Assembly: GCF_029203305.1 (NCBI RefSeq)
Contig: NC_089463.1
Span: 1,071,001 to 1,135,000, forward strand
Reading direction: 5' to 3'
Length of the DNA: 64,000 nt
Source of the DNA: Yamadazyma tenuis
Lineage: Eukaryota > Ascomycota > Pichiomycetes > Serinales > Debaryomycetaceae
Shown here: positions 9,655 through 19,600 of the stretch, piece by piece
Layout of the letters: every line of letters begins with the position of its first letter
Numbering within the stretch: position 1 is the stretch's first letter
Translations under genes and position numbers: made by a program
The notes under the pieces: generated by a model
What the model saw: only the letters and a program-made list of their open reading frames with translations
Database searches by the model: none
What the model was told of the DNA's origin: nothing

Positions 9655-9935
9655 AAGAAATAGCCCCGAGAACAGTTTTGTTTTCTGCTCTTGTCAAAGG
9701 AGTTTTGGAACAATCGCAGAAGCACGATTACGTTCGGCTTCCCGGTAGATACTCAATGTACAAAGAGATTCGAGGGGAACACAGTCCTCCATGTCAATGT
9801 CATCTACAATTAAGTTTCCTGCTTCATCAGTTACAGGAGAGTCCCCCTGTTCATATCTAAAGAAGTACTCCATCTTGATTAAGTGAGAAAATTACAGCGT
9901 GACGACTCCTTAACATTTATAGTGCGCCATATTAG
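9655..9935 (-). mobile_element. Internally deleted remnant of a second transposase copy
   Basis: From the start codon at 9871-9873 leftward, about 150 bp match the 5' end of the transposase gene at 7434-7590 (roughly three-quarters identical), and the upstream sequence to AGTGCGCCATATTA (9921-9934) matches 7642-7655. Left of about 9710, similarity jumps to the equivalent of 6767-6817, so about 0.6 kb including the first catalytic Asp is deleted. The remnant is on the same strand as the left copy and is followed by 5' DNA ending at the right TIR. Confidence 0.75.
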
Positions 9936-10252
9936 CCAGCAACATAGTCAATTAAAACAGGCTCAGTTGGTCATTAATAATCGAGTAAACGGACAATTTC
10001 TTGTAGTATATACGTATTAAATTCAATACGTCGCCGCCAAAAGATGGGGGAGACGGTTCAAATATATGTAACGAGGAGGATGAAAAAGAGGAATAGGACC
10101 CGTAAAAAATTCCAACAAGAAGGTCGAAATTACTTGGGCTACACCGCCATTTGTAATGGGGGGTTGAATGAAAACACTGTTTTCATTACGCCATTATCTC
10201 TCACACGGACAGCCAAATGAAATCAGTGAAAGTCATTTTTTAAAAATCACTT
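9936..10252. other. 5' non-coding part of the right transposon copy
   Basis: This ~320-bp interval between the transposase remnant and the right TIR is AT-rich with no ORF of note. It has no visible counterpart beside the left copy, which suggests the left copy lost this end. Confidence 0.45.
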
Positions 10253-10298
10253 GCGACATTTATTTATGAGAGGTGTTCAATTAGCGTGGGATTAACTG
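10253..10298 (-). repeat. Right terminal inverted repeat of the island
   Basis: Read on the minus strand it begins CAGTTAATCCCA and ends AAATAAATGTCGC. It is 37/46 identical to 5870-5915. TA follows at 10299-10300, as expected for a Tc1/mariner target duplication. Confidence 0.75.
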
Positions 10299-11097
10299 TA
10301 TTGCCTAAAGCACACGCGATACTTGCATAGGTGCATTAGCCAATTTGTACAGGAACAAAGACTATGGGGTCTTGGCCAATCATATTAATAGTCATCAGCT
10401 GAAGCTTATTTAAAGAGTTTTCGATGTCAAACCGGATATACCCAACTGGGAAAGTGCGACAACATCGCCGAAGACTATAGGCAATGATCCCGAAAGGTTC
10501 CCAACCATCCTACTAGCTTTATGGTTATCAAATCATCGAGTTCTTGCTCCGATTCTCATGGTTACCCCTTGAAACAAAGAAGTGCAGCATGTAGTCGAGG
10601 ACTAAGACCAAAACATCATACAACACATATTATTACAGAACAGCATGTTTAATGTCAAGCTTAATGAAATGTAGAGACCCTTGTAGTCGAGAAATATTCT
10701 TGCAAATAATAAAGGTTGCACAATCGCGGACTTAAAGATATATTGTCTAGAATTAACAATTCAGGGTTAATCTGGTTTAATTGACGTGAAACATATTGAG
10801 CACTACGTAGCTTCCTAAACACGAGTAACTTGTCTGGTTGTGGAAGACACCTCAGTGCAGTGACTCCAGGTACGAAGGTGATTGGTATTTTTTTGCAGCC
10901 CTTGTCATCGCATTGAGTTTGCCTGCTACCCGAGATACTCAAGAAATAAGCTTTCAGAGCCGGAGCCGAGTGACTGGTGAAGACTGTTTCAAGGTATGCT
11001 ATTTACAGAATGTACACTAAATACAGGTTACTAAATACAGAAGAGCACGTATAGAAGAGCACGTATAGAACTTCTAACTGTTCTTCACTAGAGCTTC
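10299..11097. other. Gene-free flank between the island and MSM1
   Basis: About 800 bp downstream of the MSM1 3' end. It contains only short open frames with no protein-like character and a short direct repeat (AGAAGAGCACGTATAG) at about 11040-11067. No RNA gene is recognised. Confidence 0.5.
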
Positions 11098-12798
11098 CTA
11101 CTGCCTCTTTGGAAGCCGCTGGATCGGAAGCTCGTGTTTCCCGTTGGCATATTTCCCGTAGGAAATGCGCTCAAACGGCACAAGATAATCGGTGTTTCTT
11201 TCACCAGCATCCACCCCGAGTCTATCAAGAAGTTTCCCGGAAAGCGTAGGAATCACAGGACTAATAAGAATCGAACAGATCCGTACACTCTCGCACGCCA
11301 AGAGAATCCCGTAGCTTTGAACGAGACGGAGTTTCTCATTCGATGGATCCTCTTTCAATGGTTTATTGTACACCCACGGTTCTGACTGCTGGAGAAACAG
11401 GTTTGTGAGCTCAAGCACCGACCACCATTCTTGAATAGCCTTTCTATTCTCAAATCTTTGCATCGATTCGTCCATGATGGCCGGCAACAGAGTCAACTTG
11501 TCAAGCAACTGGTTCTTAAGGGTTATAATCATCTCCACCTTGTCCTTGTTGAGAGAATTTGACCGTATAAACTCGTCTATATCAGCAAAACACCCATTGT
11601 TATTGTCTACCACCGCCTGTTCAATGTTGAATGAGGCTCCTCCGCAGCGAGTGACAATGTTGGCATACTTGCCTATCAAGTTGTCTCTGGTGAAGTTGAA
11701 GTACTTCTCACTATAATTGCTGTCACTAGAGATGCTGGAATGCTCCATCAAGAAGAACCGCAAGCTGTCCTCCCCGTAATAGTCACAGGTTGCCATGGGG
11801 TCCACCACATTCCCCAAACTCTTGCTCATCTTGAACCCTTCGCTCAACCAGTGCGAATGCACCAACACCTGTTTGGGCAACTCGACGCCCGCAGCCATCA
11901 AGAAGATGGGCCAATAGATGCAGTGGAACCGAATGATATCCTTACCAATAACGTGGGTGGCAGGCCAGGGGTTCAGGCCCCGACTCTGATATTGGCCATT
12001 TTTGAGCTCAAAAGTGTCGGGAAACCCACACGAAGTCACATAGTTGACGAGAGCATCGAACCACACGTACATGTTCTGTGAGTCATCACCTGGCACTGCG
12101 ATGCCCCATTTCAACCTCGAGGAGGGTCGCGATACCGACAAGTCAGATAGAGGTTCCAGCCGTAATTCGGTCAACAACTCCTGATACTTGCCAGAGGGCA
12201 TTATCCAATCAGGATTCGCCTCGAGGAACAGCACCAATTGGTCCTTGAACTGGGCCAAACGAAAAAAGTAGTTTGTTTCGGTGTGGTGGAAAACCTCGTT
12301 TTTGGTTTCCGACGAAATCATCACCTTCTTCCCATCCCGTTCAACCTCCTCGATATGCGAGTCAGGGTAGAATGTCTCATCGCTCACCGAGTACCACCCA
12401 CTGTGCTGGCCTTTGTACACCAAGTCCTTTTGTATCATGATGTTCCAAAAGTGGGTGACAGCCGCGATGTGGTCTGAGTCTGTGGTTCGTATGAACCGGT
12501 CGTAGTTGATGTTCAACTTGCTGGCGAGGGTTTTGAAATTGGTCAGCACCATGTCCACTAGTTGTTTGGGTGGAATTCCCTGTTTTTCAGCGACGTTTTG
12601 GATCTTTAATCCGTGTTCATCGGTGCCGGTGGTCAAGAAGGCCTGGTGATTCGGATCGAGTTTGTGCCACCGCGAGCGCACGTCGGCGAGGAGCATCGAG
12701 TATAGGTGGCCTAAGTGGGGGCTTGCATTGACATAGAATATGGGTGTGGTGACATAGAACGGTTTGGTCGAGGTGTGTCGTATAAAGCTTTTGAACAT
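11098..12798 (-). CDS. MSM1: Mitochondrial methionyl-tRNA synthetase
   Basis: This class I aminoacyl-tRNA synthetase charges mitochondrial tRNA-Met. The HIGH-type motif is seen in FYVNASPHLGHLYS, followed by TGTDEHGLK, the KMSKS loop (FKMSKSLGN, residues 323-327) and a helical anticodon-binding C-terminus. At 566 residues it lacks the C-terminal extensions of the cytosolic enzyme. I chose the ATG at 12796-12798 because MFKSFIRHTSTKPF is a typical short basic mitochondrial presequence directly before the catalytic core. The frame is open 23 codons further to 12867. Confidence 0.93.
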   Translation of the reverse strand: MFKSFIRHTSTKPFYVTTPIFYVNASPHLGHLYSMLLADVRSRWHKLDPNHQAFLTTGTDEHGLKIQNVAEKQGIPPKQLVDMVLTNFKTLASKLNINYDRFIRTTDSDHIAAVTHFWNIMIQKDLVYKGQHSGWYSVSDETFYPDSHIEEVERDGKKVMISSETKNEVFHHTETNYFFRLAQFKDQLVLFLEANPDWIMPSGKYQELLTELRLEPLSDLSVSRPSSRLKWGIAVPGDDSQNMYVWFDALVNYVTSCGFPDTFELKNGQYQSRGLNPWPATHVIGKDIIRFHCIYWPIFLMAAGVELPKQVLVHSHWLSEGFKMSKSLGNVVDPMATCDYYGEDSLRFFLMEHSSISSDSNYSEKYFNFTRDNLIGKYANIVTRCGGASFNIEQAVVDNNNGCFADIDEFIRSNSLNKDKVEMIITLKNQLLDKLTLLPAIMDESMQRFENRKAIQEWWSVLELTNLFLQQSEPWVYNKPLKEDPSNEKLRLVQSYGILLACESVRICSILISPVIPTLSGKLLDRLGVDAGERNTDYLVPFERISYGKYANGKHELPIQRLPKRQ

Positions 12799-12896
12799 AG
12801 CTGAGATGTCAAGCACCTGAGATACTCTCCAAAAAATACCTCGCGCGTTTATGTGCAGGAACTTCACCTCATTACATGAGGAACTGAAACATTGGC

Positions 12897-12935
12897 GGTT
12901 CCATGGTCTAGCCGTTAATCACTTGCGGGTCCCCG
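12897..12935 (+). pseudogene. tRNA-Val 5' fragment (relic)
   Basis: GGTTCCATGGTCTAGCCG at 12897-12914 matches the first 18 bases of the tRNA-Val gene at 13090 except for one base. The anticodon and T arms are then missing or scrambled. It reads as a decayed partial copy about 190 bp from the intact gene. Confidence 0.5.
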
Positions 12936-13089
12936 AAAAGTAACCCAAGCACGAGTCACCCTAGGGACTCCACCTGACAAAATCTGGTATAGGTATAGGT
13001 ATGTCACGTGGCAGTCGCTCCAGATTAAGCACTGTACTTGAAGTTCTCGGGCTCAAGATGATATCGGAGAAGACGCAAATTCAACCAAT

Positions 13090-13163
13090 GGTTCCGTGGT
13101 CTAGCCGGTTATGACGTCTGCTTAACACGCATAAGGTCCCCAGTTCGATCCTGGGCGGAATCA
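13090..13163 (+). tRNA. tRNA-Val (AAC anticodon)
   Basis: A 74-nt cloverleaf closes with acceptor arms GGTTCCG/CGGAATC and discriminator A, A box TGGTCTAGCCGG and B box GGTCCCCAGTTCGATCC. The anticodon AAC is at 13124-13126 and there is no intron. A T-run from 13165 is a Pol III terminator. One oddity is a C-U mismatch in the anticodon stem (13118 with 13132), where the S. cerevisiae counterpart has a C-G pair. Confidence 0.93.
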
Positions 13164-13281
13164 TGTTTTTTAGATGGTTCAATTGGTTAAACGGGTTTTA
13201 GTGCTTTCCCATCAGAATGTTTTTGTTTCGCCAAATGAAAAATTACCTGGTCGCAAAAACTAGTAAATATCCCACATCAAT

Positions 13282-13372
13282 GGATATACATATACTACCA
13301 GTGATGTATGGAGCTAGGATATACATGTACTACCAGTGATATATGGAACTAGGATATACATGTATACTACAT
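13282..13372. repeat. 35-bp tandem duplication, 2.6 copies
   Basis: Units at 13282-13316 and 13317-13351 differ at a few bases (GGATATACAT...ACTACCAGTGAT...), and a partial third unit continues to about 13372. The array lies just downstream of tRNA-Val in gene-free DNA. The rest of 13164-13691 shows no gene. Confidence 0.85.
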
Positions 13373-13691
13373 GTCTATAGCAGGACTTGTAAAACTTCAA
13401 ATCTTGATTGAATTTTTTAAATTGGTGGCTTAAAGCTGAACCCGACCTCACCGTCTGCGAAAAAGTGTATGAGCGTAGGTGTGAATTTTCGAACTCTAGG
13501 TACTATGTAATAGGAGTGACGGCCATGTGATTTAACTATAGGTCAATTGTGGAGTCTCTGGTAACTATATGTTTCTCTGGGTAGGTTGATTCTGTTACTT
13601 AGACGTTGACTGATCCATAGGTGTTTAAAAGATAGTGCTAATTCTCATTTATAGCTGACAGATCCTTAGGAGCATGCAGTATTTGGACACC

Positions 13692-14456
13692 TCACACCAG
13701 TAGGGCCTCTTTCTCCACAAATATGGCCATGAGTGCAAACACCGTATAGAACAACGCCAACGGATACGCAATCAACGCCCGGACGTTGTGCAACCGCAAC
13801 ACCACCACAAAAAACGCCGAAGCCGAGTACGTGCACCACGTCACGGCTATCCCGCTCAAAAGGTACCCGAAAGAGTTGTCCAATGAGAAGAATACCCCCA
13901 CTATACTGATCAATACCAACGGTAATAAGCAGTATCCAATGACAGATGCCGACCGCAACAAGTCAATTTGCACCTTATCACTCATTAGCTTAAACAAAAA
14001 GTGTAACGTCAAAATACCAAATAGCCCCACGCCATAGATGTAACCAAACTGGACTTTGCCGGCCAATAAAAGAAGCATTCCAAATAGTAAAACAAAGAGA
14101 ATGGGCCCGGCCAAGTCTGTGTCGGCCATGATATCGCTGGTGATGTTTTGGTTAAGCGGGTTCAACACCGCCAACGTCTTGGCCTTGATATGCTGGAATT
14201 TTATCCCCAATTCTTCAAGAAGTGGTGGTTCGTTGGGGTATCCTGAGGTTCCAAATGCTGCCAATAGTCCAGATGATAACTCTCCGTTTCCCATACTTCC
14301 TGAGATGTCAAATCCGGTGCCGAAGCCTCCGTCCATGCTTCCCATGGCCCCAGCAGCTGCTGCCTGACTGGGATTGGCCAAGTAATTGTTCTGGTAGTTG
14401 GATTGGTAGAAATCCATGTTTGCGGTGGTGGGATTTGTTGGTTGATAGTACGCCAT
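13692..14456 (-). CDS. YIP1: Yip1 Golgi membrane protein (Rab/COPII vesicle factor)
   Basis: This integral membrane protein of ER-Golgi vesicles binds prenylated Rab GTPases and Yif1 and is needed for vesicle budding and fusion. At 254 residues it matches the family. A hydrophilic Asn/Gln/Gly-rich N-terminus is followed by the conserved EPPLLEELGI motif, then DLAGPILF, GKVQFGYIYGVGLFG and five hydrophobic segments ending in LFYTVFALMAIFV. Its start (14454-14456) faces the tRNA-Ser gene. Confidence 0.95.
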   Translation of the reverse strand: MAYYQPTNPTTANMDFYQSNYQNNYLANPSQAAAAGAMGSMDGGFGTGFDISGSMGNGELSSGLLAAFGTSGYPNEPPLLEELGIKFQHIKAKTLAVLNPLNQNITSDIMADTDLAGPILFVLLFGMLLLLAGKVQFGYIYGVGLFGILTLHFLFKLMSDKVQIDLLRSASVIGYCLLPLVLISIVGVFFSLDNSFGYLLSGIAVTWCTYSASAFFVVVLRLHNVRALIAYPLALFYTVFALMAIFVEKEALLV

Positions 14457-14687
14457 ATCTGCTGCAAAAAAATACGCGTTCGATAGCTGTTCTGTTTTGT
14501 ATATGGGTGTGATGTATTATACCGTTCTACCGATGCGGGTGTAAGTATGATTCGAAAACAAATGTATATAGGCGGTTCTGTTGATTTGAACTTGAGCTGG
14601 ATCGTGAGAAAAAACAGACAGGTCGCGGTCGTGGCGGGAACAGCTACGTCCTGGTCATCCCGATTAAGCGTGCAACTCTTATTGTCT

Positions 14688-14785
14688 GTCACAGTGGCCG
14701 AGTGGTTAAGGCGACACCCTGCTAACTTCTTTAGTGGTTAAGGTGTTGCGCATTGCGTGCGCAGGTTCGAATCCTGTCTGTGACG
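14688..14785 (+). tRNA. tRNA-Ser (GCT anticodon) with 16-nt intron
   Basis: Acceptor arms GTCACAG and CTGTGAC enclose a type II tRNA with a long variable arm (GCGCATTGCGTGCGC region). The A box is TGGCCGAGTGG and the B box GGTTCGAATCC. The anticodon GCT is at 14721-14723. An intron of 16 nt (14725-14740) interrupts the loop one base after the anticodon, the canonical position. A long T-run at about 14790-14797 terminates Pol III. It is not the CAG-decoding serine tRNA of the CTG clade. Confidence 0.93.
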
Positions 14786-14850
14786 ATATCTTTTTTTTGG
14801 TCGCACTTTGAAGATTGATCTCATCAATTTCGAACCCAACCACCTCCAGC

Positions 14851-16464
14851 ATGTCTCAATCGTTGATCGTGTTTTCTCCCTCGGGCGACATCCACTACCA
14901 ATTCAACAACAAGGTGATCCCCTTCAATGACTTGATCGCCAGCCTCGTCAACCAGACGGCCACAGAGGTCGATACCAACTTCTTCACCTGTTCTGCCAAC
15001 CAAAAGCGATTTTATTGCTACAAGAAAAATGACAAGTATGCGGCACTGTACTTTGATCTGGTCACCACCATCGACAATGAGAAAATCAAGCAGACGCTCA
15101 GTGATGTTCTCAAGACTTATTTCAAGTTGGTGGACGATTTGGACCCTGAAGGCCAAATTCATGTCCACGATAAACTCAAGACGTTGATTGATTATCAATT
15201 CAACCAGTTGACCAAGTTGCAACAAATACACGCCGATGATTCTGGAACCAGCACGCCCAAGGCAGTGGTATCTTCGACAAGTGCGTCGAAGAAAGCTCCT
15301 GCTCTGCTGAAGAAAAAGATGAGAAAATGGGTGGACGGAGAGATGGTCGAAACCACTGACCACTCGGCGTTGGACTTTTCGACAGGAAATATCGACGACA
15401 GTTTCCAGGCCGACAGCGAGCTTTTGAAAGTCGACGTCAACGCTTTCAAGAAAGAAAATGATTTGGTACTTGTGAACGAGTTGAACGATATTATAGGTAC
15501 CAGCGATGATGAGGATGAAGATGAGACCGATGAGGCTGGCACCAAGTCGGGATTCTTATCAAAGTTCACGTCGTACTTCGGATCGTCCATTAACATCGAT
15601 GAGGTGTCCAAGCAGTTTCACGAGCAGTTAATTAGCAAAAATGTCGCTCCTCAGACCGCCAGACAGATTCTTGATAGAATCAAGAACCAGTTGAAAGGCA
15701 AGTCTGTGACGCTCGCAAACTTCAAAAAGGCTCTTGTGGATGAGTTGACCAAGACCTTATCGCCTAATGTGTCTACGGATTTGCTCTACGATATAAAGGC
15801 CAAAGCCAATAGAGGAAGACCATATGTGATTTCGGTGGTGGGGGTAAACGGGGTGGGAAAGTCTACGAATCTTGCCAAACTCGCGTATTGGTTCCTCCAG
15901 AACGACCTCGACGTGTTGATATGTGCGTGTGACACGTTTCGTTCCGGAGCCGTGGAACAGTTGAAGGTGCATGTGAACAACTTGAAGGCATTGAATGCCA
16001 ACATGAACTCGAACGCCAAAATCGACATATTCGAAAAGGGTTACGGTGGAGGTGACCATGTAGTAGCCACTGCCAAGGCTGCCATCCAGTACGGGGCCAC
16101 CGAGAAGTTCGACGTCATTTTGATCGATACAGCTGGAAGAACTCACTCCAACGCCAAATTGATGGCACCTCTCAAAAAGTTTGGTGACGCTGCCAACCCC
16201 GATAAAATCATAATGGTGGGTGAGGCATTGGTGGGCACCGACTCAGTGGAGCAGGCCACCAACTTCAACAATGCTTTTGGCAACAAGAGAAACCTCGATT
16301 TCTTCATCATCTCCAAGGTCGACACCGTAGGTGACCTTATGGGAACCATGATCAATATGGTCATGGCGACCAATGTGCCCATTCTCTTCATGGGTACGGG
16401 ACAAACCTATACCGATATCAAGCGTTTGAACGTCAAAACCATTGTCGATAATCTCATGAGGTGA
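14851..16464 (+). CDS. SRP101: Signal recognition particle receptor alpha subunit
   Basis: This peripheral ER GTPase docks SRP-ribosome complexes at the translocon through Srp102. At 537 residues it carries an N-terminal SRX domain (about 1-130, partner-binding), an acidic/basic linker with KKKMRKW, and the NG domain: P-loop GVNGVGKSTN (about 331-340), DTFRSGAVEQL, DTAGR and the guanine-specificity motif SKVDTVGD. The start MSQSLIVFSP at 14851 is the first ATG after the tRNA terminator and matches the SRX fold start. Only about 65 bp separate it from tRNA-Ser. Confidence 0.96.
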   Translation: MSQSLIVFSPSGDIHYQFNNKVIPFNDLIASLVNQTATEVDTNFFTCSANQKRFYCYKKNDKYAALYFDLVTTIDNEKIKQTLSDVLKTYFKLVDDLDPEGQIHVHDKLKTLIDYQFNQLTKLQQIHADDSGTSTPKAVVSSTSASKKAPALLKKKMRKWVDGEMVETTDHSALDFSTGNIDDSFQADSELLKVDVNAFKKENDLVLVNELNDIIGTSDDEDEDETDEAGTKSGFLSKFTSYFGSSINIDEVSKQFHEQLISKNVAPQTARQILDRIKNQLKGKSVTLANFKKALVDELTKTLSPNVSTDLLYDIKAKANRGRPYVISVVGVNGVGKSTNLAKLAYWFLQNDLDVLICACDTFRSGAVEQLKVHVNNLKALNANMNSNAKIDIFEKGYGGGDHVVATAKAAIQYGATEKFDVILIDTAGRTHSNAKLMAPLKKFGDAANPDKIIMVGEALVGTDSVEQATNFNNAFGNKRNLDFFIISKVDTVGDLMGTMINMVMATNVPILFMGTGQTYTDIKRLNVKTIVDNLMR

Positions 16465-16647
16465 CATGTGTGTGTGTGCCCTGTTATAGCCATATTTAGC
16501 AACATCAATAGAAATCGCGACCAAATCAACTACTCAAGTCATCAGCTGCGCCCTTTGATTGTCCACTGTGTCAGCAACACAAACAGCGTATTCAACATAC
16601 ACGTACATACGCTGTGTTTGTAACCACTCCACAAATCCAAAACTACA

Positions 16648-19600
16648 ATGGCCATCATCAAACGGCGTGCCCCCCGGTCCTCGTCACAGCTGTCGGCTGC
16701 AACTGTTTCCCCCACTGAAAACTTATTTATAAACATCCATGCCAACCGAGCTGCCGATTTGATCGAGGAAAGTCGGTTGGATATTGCTTCCAGGATTACT
16801 GCCAATCGCACTAACCCGATCTTGCTTGCAAACTTGAACGGCCAAATCAAGAAAACCAAAAGAAAACTCAGCTCCAACAACCCGTCATGGGACCAGATAC
16901 TCTCACTCCCACTAAAACCATACGACCGAAGCTCCGTTGTCACCTTGAGTGTGTGGGATAAGCATCGTGGCTACAAGAACTACTTGGGAGAGCTTCGGAT
17001 TGATTTAGCCCTGGTTTTTGGTGATGGTGACAACTTCACTCCCAAAACTGAGTTGAAGTGGTATAAGCTCTATTCCAACGATTCTCAAAAACACTTTGTC
17101 ACGGGATCCTTGTTGTTGGCGTTCGAGCTTGTCGTGAAACAGAAAAAGGGACTTGCCAAACGATCCCAGACGGTCGAGGAGTTTAACCCGGGAAACCAGA
17201 CTATTGTGGTGAAGGTGGACCCTCCGTCTCGCAAAAACACCGAACAGATGAAAGAAGATTTTATGAACAGTTTCAAGGCCATGGACCTCACAAGTGTTGC
17301 TGCTCCACTGAACAAGAAGCTTGAGTTGTTGAATGACTGGAAGAAGTCGTTGATTTATAGTGATGATGCCAAAGCGTTGCTGGTGAATGACCAGGGGTTT
17401 TATTCAGACTCGGGAGACGTCTCGGACATCTCGGACGTCTCGCTTTCGGAAGCAGATGCGGCCTCTTTGTACTCAGACACCCATTCCCAGCGGTCTAACG
17501 AGCTTTCCGAGCCTCAGCACAATCTACTGCCAGAGTTTGATATAAAAGAACAGAACCATATGTTTTCCACCGACGATTTGACCACCGATTTCGACGAATC
17601 CGATGCCGTTTCCCTCGTGGATAACGAGGGAGGTAGGCTGGATCCGCAAACTAGAAGGACCCGCCGGTTTAAGCACAGAAAACCCAAGCATCCAGAAAGA
17701 TCGAAGTTTGAGATCAAAAATCGGAAAGTCGATGGGGTTCTCTTTCTTGAGGTTGTTTCGTGCTCCGACCTTCCTCCCGTACGAAGACTCACAGGAATGG
17801 GACGGTTTGATATGGACCCGTTTGTGGTTGTGACGTTTGGCAAGCAAACCTTCAGAACCAGCTGGAAACGGCACAATTTAAACCCGATTTTCAATGAAAG
17901 GCTTGCATTTGAGATCCTCAAACAAGAGAAGAGCTTTGAGGTCCACTTTCTTGTACTCGACAAAGACCGGTTTTCGTTGCATGATGACGTTGCCAGTGTT
18001 TCGATACCCTTAAAGGACTTGACCAAAACTGCCACCGCTGCTCCCAAAAGTATGTATTTGAGGCCAGCAGCCGAAGCTTCTGGCGAGTCGTTGGAGTTAA
18101 CCCAAGAAGAGTTTACAGACAGTGAGCTTCCCTCCAATAAACTGATTACGATTGTGGAAAATAACAATCTTGTCGAAACCATGGAGAAGAGAATAATCCG
18201 CAAGAAACTCAAGCTCAAGTACTCTGACACTTCGAGATTCAAGACGATGGACTTGGCCCTAAATCTTGTGGATGACAAGTACAAGAACAAGTACAGCCCC
18301 AAATTGAAGGTTCGGGTTCGATACGAAACTTACGAAAACCTCAGACGGTCGTTCTGGGAAAGACTCCTTGACCAGTATAATCTCGCGGACTCACAGGACA
18401 CCAACATTCAGGAAAAGACGTACGACTATATTGAGCTCATCTCGCTCTTGGACACTTTAGGCTGCGAAAACAGTGACGAGATTGTTACCAAGTTTTTCGC
18501 CAAGTACGGAAGACTGCCTTGGGGAGGCGATACACTTCAGATTGAGCAAATCTGTGAATGTTTGGAGGAGCACATTGCTGCTGATGATACCAACAACAAG
18601 TTGTTTGAGATTGAACAGTGTCCCAACTGTCTCAAAAAACGATTCATCAACAAACATGACGTGGACATTGTCACCCATTTTGCCATTTGTGGATCGAAAG
18701 ACTGGAGTCTCGTGGATAAGTTGCTTGTGTCCTCTTATGTCACTCCACAGCTTGCCTCTAAGCGGTGGTTCACCAAGGTGTTGATCAAGCTCAGCTATGG
18801 TAAATACCAGCTTGGAAGCAACTCGGCCAATATCCTAGTTCAAGACAGAATGACGGGAATTATTCTCGAAGAGAAGATGGGTGTCTACGTGCGATTGGGA
18901 ATCCGGCTACTCTACAAAGGGTTGGACAAGGCCCGAACCAAGCGAATCAGATCGTTACTATATAAGTTGAGTGTCAAGCAAGGCACAAAGTTCGATGATC
19001 CTGCTCTGAAACATGATATCCCTTCGTTTGTGAGATTCCACAAACTCGACTTGTCAGAGTGCCTAGATGAAGACCTCAGCAAGTATGCGACGTTCAATGA
19101 GTTTTTTTACCGGAGACTCAAACCTGGTGCTAGAACTATTGAAAGGGAAGACGATGACCGTGTGGTCATTTCACCTGCTGACTGCCGGTGTGTTGTATTC
19201 GACTCTGTCGTCGAGTCCACCAAGTTGTGGATCAAGGGTCGCAACTTCACCATCGCCAAGCTCTTCAACGGGAACTTCTACGGGTTGGAGAATAAAGATA
19301 TCTACAGGGCCGAAAACTGCGCAGTTGCTGTATTCAGGCTTGCACCTCAAGACTACCATCGGTTCCATTGTCCCGTGTCGGGTGTGATCAAGAAGATTAA
19401 GTTCATTGAAGGAGAGTACTATACGGTCAATCCCATGGCCATCCGGTCCGAACTAGACGTTTTTGGAGAGAATGTCCGTGCCCTTATTGCCATTGAGACA
19501 GAAACCTTTGGAACGGTGGTGATGATACCAGTGGGCGCCATGATGGTGGGGTCGACAATTTTGACCCGCCAGGAAGGTGAAGAAGTTAAAAAGGGTGAAG

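Larger units (their letters stand above)
5870..10298. mobile_element. TIR-bounded Tc1/mariner-type island, composite or nested
   Basis: Two 46-bp inverted repeats (37/46 identical, no gaps) lie at 5870-5915 and 10253-10298. Both start CAGTTAATCCCA at the outer edge and directly abut TA, the target duplication of Tc1/mariner elements. Between them, from left to right, are a nearly full transposase gene (minus), a broken secreted-protein gene (minus), a truncated paralogue (plus) and the 5' part of a second, diverged transposase copy (minus). The simplest reading is two related elements in the same orientation: the left copy has lost its right end near 7655 and the right copy its left end near 9655, with 2 kb of other DNA between. 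Whether the 4.4-kb unit ever moved as one is unknown. Tc1/mariner elements are usually 1.3-2.5 kb. Confidence 0.65.

Noticed and set aside
10661..10942. 93-codon minus ORF between the island and MSM1
   Set aside because: No recognisable motif, signal or neighbour logic. Composition fits chance.
14547..14741. 64-codon plus ORF running into tRNA-Ser
   Set aside because: It reads through the tRNA gene, so it cannot be a real coding sequence.
17514..18302. 262-codon minus ORF opposite PSD2
   Set aside because: Antisense shadow over the second C2 domain of PSD2, with Ser/Arg-rich random composition.
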